Assembly: GCA_016719055.1 (NCBI GenBank)
Contig: JADKAW010000048.1
Location: 28,717-92,716, forward strand
Direction: 5' to 3'
DNA: 64,000 nt
From: Candidatus Rhodoferax mariagerensis
GTDB lineage: Bacteria; Pseudomonadota; Gammaproteobacteria; Burkholderiales; Burkholderiaceae_C
The position numbers were made by a program, and so were the translations under genes. This document shows positions 31,982-40,875 of the stretch, in pieces (position 1 is the first letter of the stretch; the number at the start of each line of letters is the position of its first letter). The notes beneath the pieces are model-generated. The model ran no database searches. It had not been told where the DNA came from and worked only from the letters and a program-made list of their open reading frames with translations.

Positions 31982-34621
31982 TTACTTGGCCTTGATGGTG
32001 ATCGGTACGGTTGTCTGCGCGGTCAAACCAGCAGAATCTTGCACCGTTACCTTCAGGCTGTAGCTGCCCAAAACCGGGCTGGCCCAGGTGTAGGTGATGG
32101 TTTGGCCTGAGCCAGTGAAACCCATGCCTAACGGCGCACCAGACAGCGAAATCGACAGCCAGGCAGCGCCAGGATCCGAAATACTGATAGAGCCTGTCAA
32201 CGCTTTGCCAACCACACCCACCGCGGCCGCAGCTGTGATGACCGGGCCGGCTTTGGCTATTTTGACGGTGTAAAGACCCTTGCCGATCAAGCCCGTCTTG
32301 CTGTCTTTGGCACTCACTGTCACGGTATAGGTGCCAAGCACTGGGCTGGCCCAGCTGATCAGACCCGTGCTGGCAATGCTCATACCGCTGGGTGCACCAC
32401 TCAAGCTGTGGACTACCGGATTGGAGGCAGTCACCGCCACGCTGAATGACAGCGCTGCGCCCGGTTTGCCATTGATGGTGGCTGTGCCCACTATCGGTGC
32501 GGTTGCGGCGGCAATAACAATGGTCAAGACGCCCTTGCCGGTCAGACTGCTCTTGCTGTCTTTGGCGGTGACGGTCACCGCATAAGTGCCTGCTACAGGT
32601 GTGGCCCAGGTGACCTGGCCTGCTGGGTTGATGGCCATGCCTGCGGGCGCGCCGCTTAGTGCATAGCTCACAGGGTTGGCCGAGGTGGCAGCGGCGCTGA
32701 AAGACAGCGCGGTGCCCACCTTGCCGTTCACCGTGGTGGTGGGAACCACTGGCGCTTTTGCAGCCGCGATCGTGACAACGTAAACACCTTGTCCGCTCAA
32801 ACCCGTCTTGGTGTCCTTGGCAGTCACCTTGACACTGTAGGTGCCGGCAACAGGCGCGGCCCAGCTCACGACGCCCGCAGCACTGATGGTCATGCCAGAG
32901 GGCGCTCCCGTCAGGCTGTAAGTCACAGCATTGGCAGCAGTTGCGGTGGCGGTAAACGTCAGTGCTGTGCCGACTTGCCCGCCGATACTGGCTGAAGACA
33001 CCACCGGCGCAGTGACTGCCGCTGATGCACCAGAAAGTGCGTTGATCAGGTTGGTGACGTTGGGCGTGCCCAAACCCGACGGGGTGTCGTAGCCAAGAGT
33101 TGAAGCGCAGGTGACACAGCTGCCATTGGCACCCCTGCTGATGTCTGAAAAAGCGCTGGCGTAAGTGCCAGGCACGGTTGCAATCTGGCCGTACAAAACG
33201 GCGTGCGGCGCACCCAGTGCAGCCTTGGCTGACAACGCGCGTGCGGCGTTGGCAACCGCAAACAGACCCGCCCATTGCGGTGTGGACAAGCTGGTGCCAC
33301 CCGCACTGATCCAGTTCACGGTGGTGCTGCCGGGGTTCATGACGGCGACGTACTGACCGGTCGCCGGGTCTGCATTAAAGGCTACGTCGGCCACAGCACG
33401 ACGTCCAAAAGCGCCCATGCCGGGCACGGTTGTTGTTTGATACGCCGGCGCGACGGTGTACAAACTGATGCCGCCGCCGGTGCCCGACCAGGTTGTTTCC
33501 GAGCGAACACCCGTGCCAGAGTAAGAAAGGCTGGTGCCTCCCACCGCGACCACCTTGGTCGACACCGAAGGCCATGAAACGGCAGCGCCCGAATCGCCTG
33601 TGGCGGCAAGGTATGTCATGTTGCTGGTGCCAAATACCGAGTCAACCGATGCCGTCCAGCTGCCTTCGAGGGCACCAAAACTCATGGAGACAACACCAGG
33701 ACCCATGCTGTTGGCGAGTTTGATCGAGCCCAGCAGGCTGTTGATCGAGGCGTCTGGCGCTTCGATCAGAATGATGCGGGCCAGGGGTGCGGTGGCATGC
33801 GCCCATTGCACATCTAGCGCGATTTCAGTGGCCCAGCCGGAGTCGTAAGCGGGTGCCGTGCTGACCATCGCGCCGCTGGCATTGTTATAAACCACCGACA
33901 GTTGACAAGCACTGGTTAATGCTGGAGCCAAGGGCAGTTGGGCGGTTGTCGAAATAGCTTGGGTCGAACAGGTGGGCAAGCCAAATTTTTGGTTAAATGC
34001 CGCCAGCTCTGCTGCGGCGTTGGGGTTGTGCTTGGCACCGATGATGTAAATGGTCTGGCCTGCGCCCAACTGAGCGGCCTGTGTGGCACTCAATGCAACG
34101 CCGTTTGCGGGCAAGGCAGGCAAACCATAAGCAGCACGAATTTGCGCGGGTGAATAGGTCGAAACGGCGGTGCCAGCGGCCATCGGGCTGACGCTGGCCT
34201 CGGCCGTTGTGGCTTCTTGTCGCTGAGCTGCGGGCATGTGACCCGCCAGTTGCAGCATTTGCGGCGTCAGTTGTTTGGTTGAGAGTCCCTCAAATTCGGC
34301 AGCCACACTTTGGCGGTGCGGACGCAGGGGCATTGCCATGCTGGTTGTTGCGCGATCTGCATCGGTTGGTTCATTCAGAAGCACGGGAGCGATGTGAAAT
34401 GACGGTTGCGCGATCTGCGTCGCTACTTCATCGGGCAGCGCTTGCACCTCAAGTTGCAGGGTCGTTGTGCCAGTGGCAAGCGGCGCGGCCTGCTGACTGT
34501 CCAATTCGCCGAGTTCAGCACTACCGCCGCCACCGCAGGCGCTCAACGCAAGGGCTGTGCAAATCGCCAGCGCTGAGCTGTGAATCAGGGATTTTTTTGC
34601 TGTCTGTGATGTGTTTTTCAT
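31982..34621 (-). CDS. Secreted S53 (sedolisin/kumamolisin-type) serine-carboxyl peptidase with Ig-like repeats
   Basis: This is an 879-residue exported lipoprotein-like peptidase. The signal peptide ends in the lipobox LSAC (Cys29). A propeptide region follows (about 30-160), with LSTKQLTPQML and YSPAQIRAAYGLP at its end. The S53 domain (about 165-530) has the catalytic Glu266 and Asp270 in ATEIALDVQW, oxyanion Asp343 in ATGDSGAA and nucleophile Ser444 in GGTSLSTPQW. Three tandem Ig-like repeats of about 86 residues (each with SLTGAPSGM-type and PVAGTYSVKVTAKDSK-type motifs) and a fourth degenerate one complete the protein. S53 enzymes work at acid pH. Expression is probably set by the c-di-GMP riboswitch upstream. 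Confidence 0.92.
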   Translation of the reverse strand: MKNTSQTAKKSLIHSSALAICTALALSACGGGGSAELGELDSQQAAPLATGTTTLQLEVQALPDEVATQIAQPSFHIAPVLLNEPTDADRATTSMAMPLRPHRQSVAAEFEGLSTKQLTPQMLQLAGHMPAAQRQEATTAEASVSPMAAGTAVSTYSPAQIRAAYGLPALPANGVALSATQAAQLGAGQTIYIIGAKHNPNAAAELAAFNQKFGLPTCSTQAISTTAQLPLAPALTSACQLSVVYNNASGAMVSTAPAYDSGWATEIALDVQWAHATAPLARIILIEAPDASINSLLGSIKLANSMGPGVVSMSFGALEGSWTASVDSVFGTSNMTYLAATGDSGAAVSWPSVSTKVVAVGGTSLSYSGTGVRSETTWSGTGGGISLYTVAPAYQTTTVPGMGAFGRRAVADVAFNADPATGQYVAVMNPGSTTVNWISAGGTSLSTPQWAGLFAVANAARALSAKAALGAPHAVLYGQIATVPGTYASAFSDISRGANGSCVTCASTLGYDTPSGLGTPNVTNLINALSGASAAVTAPVVSSASIGGQVGTALTFTATATAANAVTYSLTGAPSGMTISAAGVVSWAAPVAGTYSVKVTAKDTKTGLSGQGVYVVTIAAAKAPVVPTTTVNGKVGTALSFSAAATSANPVSYALSGAPAGMAINPAGQVTWATPVAGTYAVTVTAKDSKSSLTGKGVLTIVIAAATAPIVGTATINGKPGAALSFSVAVTASNPVVHSLSGAPSGMSIASTGLISWASPVLGTYTVTVSAKDSKTGLIGKGLYTVKIAKAGPVITAAAAVGVVGKALTGSISISDPGAAWLSISLSGAPLGMGFTGSGQTITYTWASPVLGSYSLKVTVQDSAGLTAQTTVPITIKAK

Positions 34622-34711
34622 GACCGTTTCGCTTTGAAGTAAAACGAGGGTCACGCAAGTCAGTGTTTTTGTCTGGCAGCCACAACATCAAAAAATGCAG
34701 CCGGCTGAAAC

Positions 34712-34806
34712 ACTGGCAACCCCGCTACCGTGACGCATATGCGTTGTAGGCCGGAGGTTTTGCGTCCCTGCCTTTCAGCAGGTTTGCCCTCATACGGTTC
34801 CGGCAT
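34712..34806 (-). ncRNA. Cyclic di-GMP-I (GEMM) riboswitch
   Basis: On the minus strand the leader reads GGGCAAACC (34789-34781), a short stem closing a GAAA-containing loop (CCTGC...GCAGG), then GGGACGCAAAACCTCCGGCC, then CTA, and after a variable second arm GGTAGCGGGGTTGCC (34729-34715). These are the conserved blocks of the GEMM-I aptamer in the right order and spacing, including the GNRA tetraloop and its receptor. A T-run (34691-34696) follows a small GC palindrome, which may be the expression platform. The peptidase start codon is about 90 nt downstream. Confidence 0.93.
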
Positions 34807-34861
34807 CAGCCAGAATCAAAAGCCAAGATTGTAACAACAATCGCAAAAATGTAAATGTCTG

Positions 34862-35353
34862 TTACTTTGCCCGACTAGTGCGCCGTGCCAGTTCGTCGGC
34901 AAACTGCCCTTTGGCTTCTGGGTAAATCAGGGTCTCTTCAAGCATGATGTGGTCGTGGCACAACGCCAGGAAAACTTCAACCGTGTGTTGCAACTCGGCC
35001 ATGTCGACCCAGTCCTCGCCCTGCGCGATGGCCCGCAACATGGGTGCCAGCTCCAGCCAATTCTGTTCAATCCAACCATGGTCTTGCTGCAAGGTGCGTA
35101 CCGCATGCACCAACTCGGCGTTGTCGCTGTTGAGCAGGGCTGGGAAAACATTTTTTTCTTCTTCAGCGTGGTGATCGCGAGATGTGCCGGAAAAAAAAGC
35201 CTCAATCTTCCCCGCCTGCTGGCGATATTGGGCCTCGTCGGCGCTGGCTTCGATCTGTTGCAATACTTCAGCCAACTGGCCCAGATGCAAATGAATTTGC
35301 TGATGGCAGGCATCCAGCGCCTGGAATCGATCAGGTGGGGAAACTGGCTTCAT
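34862..35353 (-). CDS. Hemerythrin-domain protein
   Basis: This 163-residue cytoplasmic four-helix protein has the hemerythrin iron ligands in typical form: HQQIHLHLGQL, the block RDHHAEEEKNVFPALL, QDHGWIEQNW and CHDHIMLEETLIYPEA. Such proteins bind a di-iron site and handle O2 or nitrosative/iron stress. The ATG at 35353 is preceded by AGGAG. It is divergent from the ferredoxin-oxidoreductase operon, with a perfect FNR-type box between them. A role in protecting the oxygen-sensitive enzyme or in oxygen sensing is plausible but inferred only from position. Confidence 0.88.
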   Translation of the reverse strand: MKPVSPPDRFQALDACHQQIHLHLGQLAEVLQQIEASADEAQYRQQAGKIEAFFSGTSRDHHAEEEKNVFPALLNSDNAELVHAVRTLQQDHGWIEQNWLELAPMLRAIAQGEDWVDMAELQHTVEVFLALCHDHIMLEETLIYPEAKGQFADELARRTSRAK

Positions 35354-35450
35354 GGGTTTACTCCTGTACAAGGTTGAAATCGATGGGTTGGCTGATGCTA
35401 CTGTATCGCCAGCACATTTTTCCACACCACTACTTCATCCAGCATGGCAT

Positions 35451-35464
35451 TTGATGTAAATCAA
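35451..35464. promoter_or_regulatory. Perfect FNR/Anr-type box
   Basis: TTGATGTAAATCAA is an exact match to TTGAT-N4-ATCAA. Its centre is 117 bp upstream of the TTG start of the plus-strand operon and 104 bp upstream of the hemerythrin start. It implies anaerobic control of one or both genes. The start codon reassigned to 35575 leaves room for a transcription start about 41 bp downstream of the box centre. Confidence 0.75.
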
Positions 35465-35574
35465 TAAAAGAGAGATTATCGACAACACGGATCGTGACAG
35501 CATGGGTTAAAGGCTTACCATCACGCGACCTGTGGCAGGTGCGAGGTGCCTGCAAGCAGGACAAGGAGACAACG

Positions 35575-37422
35575 TTGCAAGCCACCAACACCGCCAACCC
35601 GGCCTATTTTCACAAGGTCGTTGATTGCCAATGGGCCTGTCCGGCCCACACCCCTGTGCCCGAATACATCCGGCTGATTGGTCAGGGTCGCTACAGCGAT
35701 GCCTACATGATCAACTGGGTGTCCAACGTTTTTCCAGGCATTTTGGGTCGTACCTGCGACCGCCCGTGCGAGCCCGCTTGTCGACGCAGCCGGGTCGAAG
35801 AAAACAACGGCACCAAGCCCGAGCCAGTCGCCATTTGTCGCCTCAAGCGCGTTGCTGCCGACCACAAAGACTCGGTGGCGGCACGCATGCCGGCTATTTC
35901 TGCGTTCAACGGCAAGCGGATCGTTTGCGTCGGGGCCGGACCCGCCTCACTGACAGTGGCCCGCGATTTGGCTCCTTTGGGTTACGAGATTACGGTGTTT
36001 GATGGCGAAGCAAAGGCTGGTGGTTTTATCCGCTCACAAATTCCGCGCTTTCGGCTGCCCGAAGCCGTGATTGACGAAGAAACCGGTTACATCCTGAACA
36101 TGGGTATCAAGTTCAACAACAACCAGCGTGTTGAGTCGATGCAGGCCCTGCTGGCGCAGAACTTTGACGCTGTGTTTGTCGGCAGCGGCGCACCCCGTGG
36201 GCGCGAGCTTGATGTGCCGGGGCGGCAAGAGGCCGCAGCCAACATCCACATCGGCATCGACTGGCTCGCCTCGGTTTCCTTCGGGCATGTCACCAGCGTG
36301 GGCGAGCGCGTCATCGTGCTGGGTGGCGGCAACACCGCCATGGACTGCTGCCGTTCGGCGCGGCGTCTAGGTGGCAAAGACGTGAAAGTGATCGTGCGCA
36401 GCGGCTTTGAGGAAATGAAAGCTTCGCCCTGGGAAAAAGAAGACGCCCAGCACGAAGGCATTCCGATTCTGAACTTCCATGTGCCCAAAACTGTCGAGCA
36501 TGTGAACGGCAGCCTGACCGGCATGACCTTTGAGATCGTGCGTGCCGAGTACGATGCCAAGGGTAGGCGCAGCCTGATTCCGACCGGTGAGCCAGATGTG
36601 CTGGTTGAATGTGACACAGTGCTGGTGGCAATTGGCCAGGAAAACTCGTTCCCGTGGATTGAGCGCGACTGCGGCATCGCCTTTGACAAATGGGGCTTGC
36701 CGGTGCTGGGTGACGGCACTTTCCAGTCAAGCATCCCCAAGGTGTTTTTTGGTGGTGATGCGGCTTATGGCCCGAAAAACATCATCACCGCGGTGGCGCA
36801 CGGGCACGAGGCTGCAGTGTCGATCGACCGCTGGCTCAACGGCGAAGACGTGGCGCGCCGCCCGCCGCCGATGACCAACTTGATGTCGCAAAAAATGGGC
36901 ATTCACGAGTGGAGTTACCGCAACGACGTGTCCAACGACATGCGTTTTGTCGTGCCCTGGGCCGCTGCCGAGACCGCACTGGCCAGCATCAAGATTGAGG
37001 TGGAACTGGGCTTTGATGCCGCCACCGCGTTCAAGGAGGCCAGTCGCTGCCTGAACTGTGATGTGCAAACCGTGTTCAACCGTGCCACCTGTATTGAATG
37101 TGATGCCTGTGTCGACATCTGCCCCATGGACTGCATCACATTCACTGCCAACGGCGATGAGGCCGACCTGCGCACCCGGCTTAAGGCACCGGCCCAGAAC
37201 AAGGAGCAAGACCTGTATGTATCGGCCGAGCTCAAAACTGGTCGCATCATGGTCAAGGACGAGGATGTCTGCCTGCATTGCGGCTTGTGTGCTGAACGCT
37301 GCCCCACCGGTGCCTGGGACATGCAGAAATATCTGCTCAACACCACGCAGGCCGGGCCGCGCTGTCGCGACAACAAACCTGCAGCGCCTGCCCCCCTCTT
37401 TGCCCACCCGGAGGCCGCATGA
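35575..37422 (+). CDS. GltD-like FAD/NAD(P) oxidoreductase fused to a ferredoxin module, subunit of a 2-oxoacid oxidoreductase
   Basis: This 615-residue iron-sulfur flavoprotein has an N-terminal Fe-S domain (CQWACPAHTPVPEY, then GRTCDRPCEPACRR). FAD-binding (VCVGAGPASLTVARDLAP) and NAD(P)-binding (VLGGGNTAMDCCRSARRL) domains follow, as in the small subunit of glutamate synthase. The C-terminal part has two 4Fe-4S motifs, CIECDACVDICPMDC and CLHCGLCAERCPTGAW. I place the start at TTG 35575, with AAGGAG 7 nt upstream; the GTG at 35494 lacks a site and lies within the FNR-controlled leader. It should pass electrons between NAD(P)H and the oxidoreductase subunits encoded next (4-bp overlap). Confidence 0.88.
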   Translation: MQATNTANPAYFHKVVDCQWACPAHTPVPEYIRLIGQGRYSDAYMINWVSNVFPGILGRTCDRPCEPACRRSRVEENNGTKPEPVAICRLKRVAADHKDSVAARMPAISAFNGKRIVCVGAGPASLTVARDLAPLGYEITVFDGEAKAGGFIRSQIPRFRLPEAVIDEETGYILNMGIKFNNNQRVESMQALLAQNFDAVFVGSGAPRGRELDVPGRQEAAANIHIGIDWLASVSFGHVTSVGERVIVLGGGNTAMDCCRSARRLGGKDVKVIVRSGFEEMKASPWEKEDAQHEGIPILNFHVPKTVEHVNGSLTGMTFEIVRAEYDAKGRRSLIPTGEPDVLVECDTVLVAIGQENSFPWIERDCGIAFDKWGLPVLGDGTFQSSIPKVFFGGDAAYGPKNIITAVAHGHEAAVSIDRWLNGEDVARRPPPMTNLMSQKMGIHEWSYRNDVSNDMRFVVPWAAAETALASIKIEVELGFDAATAFKEASRCLNCDVQTVFNRATCIECDACVDICPMDCITFTANGDEADLRTRLKAPAQNKEQDLYVSAELKTGRIMVKDEDVCLHCGLCAERCPTGAWDMQKYLLNTTQAGPRCRDNKPAAPAPLFAHPEAA

Positions 37423-39233
37423 AGCGCATTGAAGCCGTCAACGATTTCGTCATCAAATTTGCCAATGTCAATGGCTCGGGCTCGGCTTCGGCCAATGAGC
37501 TGTTTGCCAAGGCGGTGATGCGCATGGGTGTGCCAGTGAGCCCTCGCAACATCTTCCCCAGCAACATTCAGGGTATGCCAACCTGGTACGAAGCCCGGGT
37601 GTGCGAAAAGGGTTACCACGGCCGCCGAGGCGGGGTCGACATGATGGTGGCCATGAACCCGCAAACCTGGGACGCAGACATTGCCGAGATCGAAACCGGC
37701 GGCTACCTGTTTTATGACAGTACGCGTCCCATGCCGGCCAGCAAATTCCGTGACGATGTGCACACCATGGGGGTGCCGCTCACTGAAATCGCCAACGCCG
37801 CCTACACTGACCCACGCCATCGCCAGCTGTTCAAAAACATCATTTATGTCGGCGCCCTGTCGGTCTTGCTGGATGTCGAGGCGGCCGTCTTTGAAAAGCT
37901 CTTTGCCGAGCAATACAAGGGCAAGGAGAGATTGCTGGAATCGAACGTGCAGGCGCTTCACCTTGGGCGCGACTATGTCAAGCAGCATATGCAGGCGCCG
38001 CTGGGCATTCGGGTGCAACGGGCTGACAACGTTGGCGACCAAATCTTTACCGACGGCAACAGCGCCGCCGGCTTGGGCTTGGTGTATGGCGGCGCCACGG
38101 TCGCAGCCTGGTACCCCATCACGCCGTCCACCTCCATTCCTGAGGCGTTCCAGAAGTATTGTCAAAAATTCCGGGTCGACCCGGCCACCGGGCAACACAA
38201 ATTTGCCATCGTGCAGGCTGAAGACGAATTGGCCTCGATTGGCATGGTGATTGGTGCCGGCTGGAACGGTGCACGCGCCTTTACTGCCACCTCAGGCCCC
38301 GGTGTGTCGCTGATGACCGAGTTCATTGGACTGGCCTACTTTGCCGAGATTCCGGTGACCATCATCAATGTGCAGCGTGGCGGCCCCAGCACTGGCATGC
38401 CCACCCGCACCCAGCAGTCTGACCTGCTGAGCTGCGCCTATGCCTCGCATGGCGACACCAAACATGTGCTGCTGTTCCCACAAGACCCGCACGAGTGTTT
38501 TACCCATTCTGCGGCCGCTCTGGACCTGGCTGAACGTCTGCAAACACCAATTTTTGTCATGACCGATCTGGACATCGGCATGAACCAGCGCCTGTGCAAA
38601 CCGTTTGTCTGGGACGATGCCAAGGAGTACGACCGTGGCAAGATCATGACCGCCGAAGAGCTCGAAGCCGGCAAATCCTTTGGCCGCTACCGCGACGTGG
38701 ACGGTGACGGCATTCCGTGGCGCACCCTGCCCGGCACCCACCCCAGCAAAGGGGCGTTTTTCACCCGCGGCACCACGCGCAACCCGCAAGCCATCTATTC
38801 CGAAGCCGGGCCTGACTACATCTACAACATGGAGCGTCTGTTGCGCAAGTTCATCACGGCGGCCACGCTGGTGCCGCAGCCGATTTTCCGCAAGGCTGCA
38901 GAGCCCACCAGGCTGGGCGTGATTTATTACGGCTCTACCACAGCAGCCATGCGCGAGGCGCTCGATGTGCTCGAACGCAATGGCGTGCATGTCGACGCCA
39001 TGCGGCTGTGTGCATTTCCGTTCCCTGACTGTGTGTCAGAGTTCATTGCCGCCCACGACAAGGTGTTTGTGGCCGAACAAAACCGCGACGGCCAGATGCG
39101 CACCATGTTGATCAACGAGCTTGAAATCAACCCGGCCAAGCTGATCCGGGTGCTGCATTTCGACGGCACCCCGATCACCGCGCGCTTTATTATTCGCAGC
39201 ATTCACGACAGTGTGGCCAAGGAGACTGTATGA
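37419..39233 (+). CDS. 2-oxoacid:ferredoxin oxidoreductase, fused gamma-alpha subunit
   Basis: This 604-residue cytoplasmic subunit has an N-terminal gamma domain (about 1-185; VNGSGSASANELFAKAVMRM, EKGYHGRRGGVDMMVAMN). A KorA/PorA-type alpha domain follows (about 200-600; YGGATVAAWYPITPSTSIPE, TATSGPGVSLMTEFIGLAYF, NVQRGGPSTGMPTRTQQSDL). The YPITPS and GPST-PT motifs are those of the pyruvate/2-oxoglutarate ferredoxin oxidoreductase family, which links oxidative decarboxylation of a 2-oxoacid to ferredoxin. The substrate (2-oxoglutarate, pyruvate or a branched acid) is not decidable here. It overlaps its neighbours on both sides by 4 bp. Confidence 0.92.
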   Translation: MKRIEAVNDFVIKFANVNGSGSASANELFAKAVMRMGVPVSPRNIFPSNIQGMPTWYEARVCEKGYHGRRGGVDMMVAMNPQTWDADIAEIETGGYLFYDSTRPMPASKFRDDVHTMGVPLTEIANAAYTDPRHRQLFKNIIYVGALSVLLDVEAAVFEKLFAEQYKGKERLLESNVQALHLGRDYVKQHMQAPLGIRVQRADNVGDQIFTDGNSAAGLGLVYGGATVAAWYPITPSTSIPEAFQKYCQKFRVDPATGQHKFAIVQAEDELASIGMVIGAGWNGARAFTATSGPGVSLMTEFIGLAYFAEIPVTIINVQRGGPSTGMPTRTQQSDLLSCAYASHGDTKHVLLFPQDPHECFTHSAAALDLAERLQTPIFVMTDLDIGMNQRLCKPFVWDDAKEYDRGKIMTAEELEAGKSFGRYRDVDGDGIPWRTLPGTHPSKGAFFTRGTTRNPQAIYSEAGPDYIYNMERLLRKFITAATLVPQPIFRKAAEPTRLGVIYYGSTTAAMREALDVLERNGVHVDAMRLCAFPFPDCVSEFIAAHDKVFVAEQNRDGQMRTMLINELEINPAKLIRVLHFDGTPITARFIIRSIHDSVAKETV

Positions 39234-40285
39234 CTTTTATTGCCAAACCCCGGCTGCACCACCCCACCCTGCACACCAACAAGGTTGGTTACACCCGGCG
39301 CGATTATGAAGGGCGCATCTCGACCCTGTGCGCCGGCTGCGGCCACGACTCGATTTCTGCCGCCATCATTCAGGCCTGCTGGGAGCTTGACATTAAACCC
39401 CACCGCGTCGCCAAGCTGTCTGGCATTGGCTGCAGTTCCAAAACACCCGATTACTTTCTGGGTGCCTCGCACGGCTTCAACACGGTGCATGGCCGCATGC
39501 CCAGCGTGTTGACCGGTGCCAACATGGCCAACCGCGACTTGCTTTACCTGGGCATCTCGGGTGACGGCGACTCGGCCTCGATTGGCCTGGGCCAGTTTGC
39601 CAACGCCATGCGCCGCGGTGTGCGCATGGCCTACATTGTCGAAAACAATGGCGTCTATGGTCTGACCAAAGGCCAGTTTTCAGCCACCGCAGACCGCGGC
39701 TCCAAGAGCAAAAAGGGCGTGGTCAACAGTGACAGCCCGGTCGATCTGGTCGGTATTGCCTTGCAGTTGGGCGCCACCTTTGTGGCCCGCAGCTTTTCGG
39801 GTGACAAAGCGCAACTGGTGCCGCTCATCAAAGGGGCTATGGCCCATGGCGGGGCGGCCTTTATTGATGTCATCAGCCCCTGCGTGACCTTCAACAACCA
39901 CGGCGGCAGCACCAAGAGTTATGACTATGTGCGCCAGCACAACGAGGCCGTCAGCCGTATCGACTTCATCACCCCGGGTAGCGAAATCACCGCCCAGTAC
40001 GCCCCGGGCGAAATGGTGGAGGTAGAGCAGCACGATGGCTCGGTGCTGCGTCTGCGCAAGCTGCACGCCAACTATGACCCCACCGACCGCCATGCCGCCA
40101 TGAATTACATGCAATCACACGCCGCGCAGGGGGAGGTGGTGACCGGCCTGCTCTACATTGACCCGCTGGCCACCGACCTGCACACCGCCATGAACACCTC
40201 GACGGTGCCGCTCAACACCATGAATGCCGCACTGCTTAACCCGGGTGTCAAAGCCCTTGAAAAAATCAACGCTGCGCTGCGCTAG
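39230..40285 (+). CDS. 2-oxoacid:ferredoxin oxidoreductase, beta (TPP-binding) subunit
   Basis: This 351-residue thiamine-diphosphate-binding subunit opens with the family block STLCAGCGHDSISAAIIQA and continues with SGIGCSSKTPDYFLG. It has the TPP/Mg motif GDGDSASIGLGQFANAMRR followed by VENNGVYGLTKGQ, and ends with a C-terminal domain typical of KorB. It pairs with the gamma-alpha subunit to cleave the 2-oxoacid. The gene is the third of a tightly overlapping operon and is followed 54 bp later by the CBS-domain gene. The beta subunit carries no ferredoxin cluster motif of its own; the clusters are in the GltD-like subunit. Confidence 0.93.
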   Translation: MTFIAKPRLHHPTLHTNKVGYTRRDYEGRISTLCAGCGHDSISAAIIQACWELDIKPHRVAKLSGIGCSSKTPDYFLGASHGFNTVHGRMPSVLTGANMANRDLLYLGISGDGDSASIGLGQFANAMRRGVRMAYIVENNGVYGLTKGQFSATADRGSKSKKGVVNSDSPVDLVGIALQLGATFVARSFSGDKAQLVPLIKGAMAHGGAAFIDVISPCVTFNNHGGSTKSYDYVRQHNEAVSRIDFITPGSEITAQYAPGEMVEVEQHDGSVLRLRKLHANYDPTDRHAAMNYMQSHAAQGEVVTGLLYIDPLATDLHTAMNTSTVPLNTMNAALLNPGVKALEKINAALR

Positions 40286-40339
40286 GCAATCCACTGCGCG
40301 TCCAACCCCTCCCATTCAGACTGCCCCAAGGAAACCGAC

Positions 40340-40783
40340 ATGTCCGAACGTACCGTTTTTCAATCCATGGCACAGCGCCACGTGATCGGTGTGCTGCCTA
40401 CTGCCACTGTCTATACCGCCGCCTGCGTCATGACCCGCAACAACAGCAGCAGCGTGCTGGTGATTGACACGGCCAACACCATGCTGGGTATTGTGACCGA
40501 GCGCGACATGATCACCCGGGTCCTGGCCAAAGGCCAGGACCCCAATCAAACCCCGGTCAGTGAAGTGATGACGCGCAGCCCGCACTGCGTTCACCCCGAA
40601 ACCAAGGTGGCCGATGCCGTGCTGATCATGATTGAGCGTGGCTTCAGGCACCTGCCGGTCGTCACCTCAGACACCCACAAGATTCTGGGAGTTTTCTCGG
40701 TGCGCGACGCCATGCCGCGCGAGGTCAATGCGGCTGTCAGCCTGGCCGAATTCAACGAGCAGGTGAATGACGCGCTGGGATAA
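40340..40783 (+). CDS. Twin CBS-domain protein
   Basis: This 147-residue protein consists of two CBS domains (about 8-65 and 75-135) with motifs SVLVIDTANTMLGIVTERDM, VSEVMTRSPHCVHPETKV and HLPVVTSDTHKILGVFSVRD. Such free-standing CBS pairs bind AMP, ATP, NADH or S-adenosylmethionine and modulate partners. It follows the ferredoxin oxidoreductase genes on the same strand with AAGGA before its ATG. It may therefore sense energy or redox state for that enzyme, which is an inference from position. Confidence 0.9.
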   Translation: MSERTVFQSMAQRHVIGVLPTATVYTAACVMTRNNSSSVLVIDTANTMLGIVTERDMITRVLAKGQDPNQTPVSEVMTRSPHCVHPETKVADAVLIMIERGFRHLPVVTSDTHKILGVFSVRDAMPREVNAAVSLAEFNEQVNDALG

Positions 40784-40875
40784 ATCGCAGCCTTGAAGAT
40801 CGTATGGCGCGTCACAGCGCATAGGGGTCAAGTTTGACCGTCGGTGACAAGGTATCTGCTTGACAAGCGGACCAT

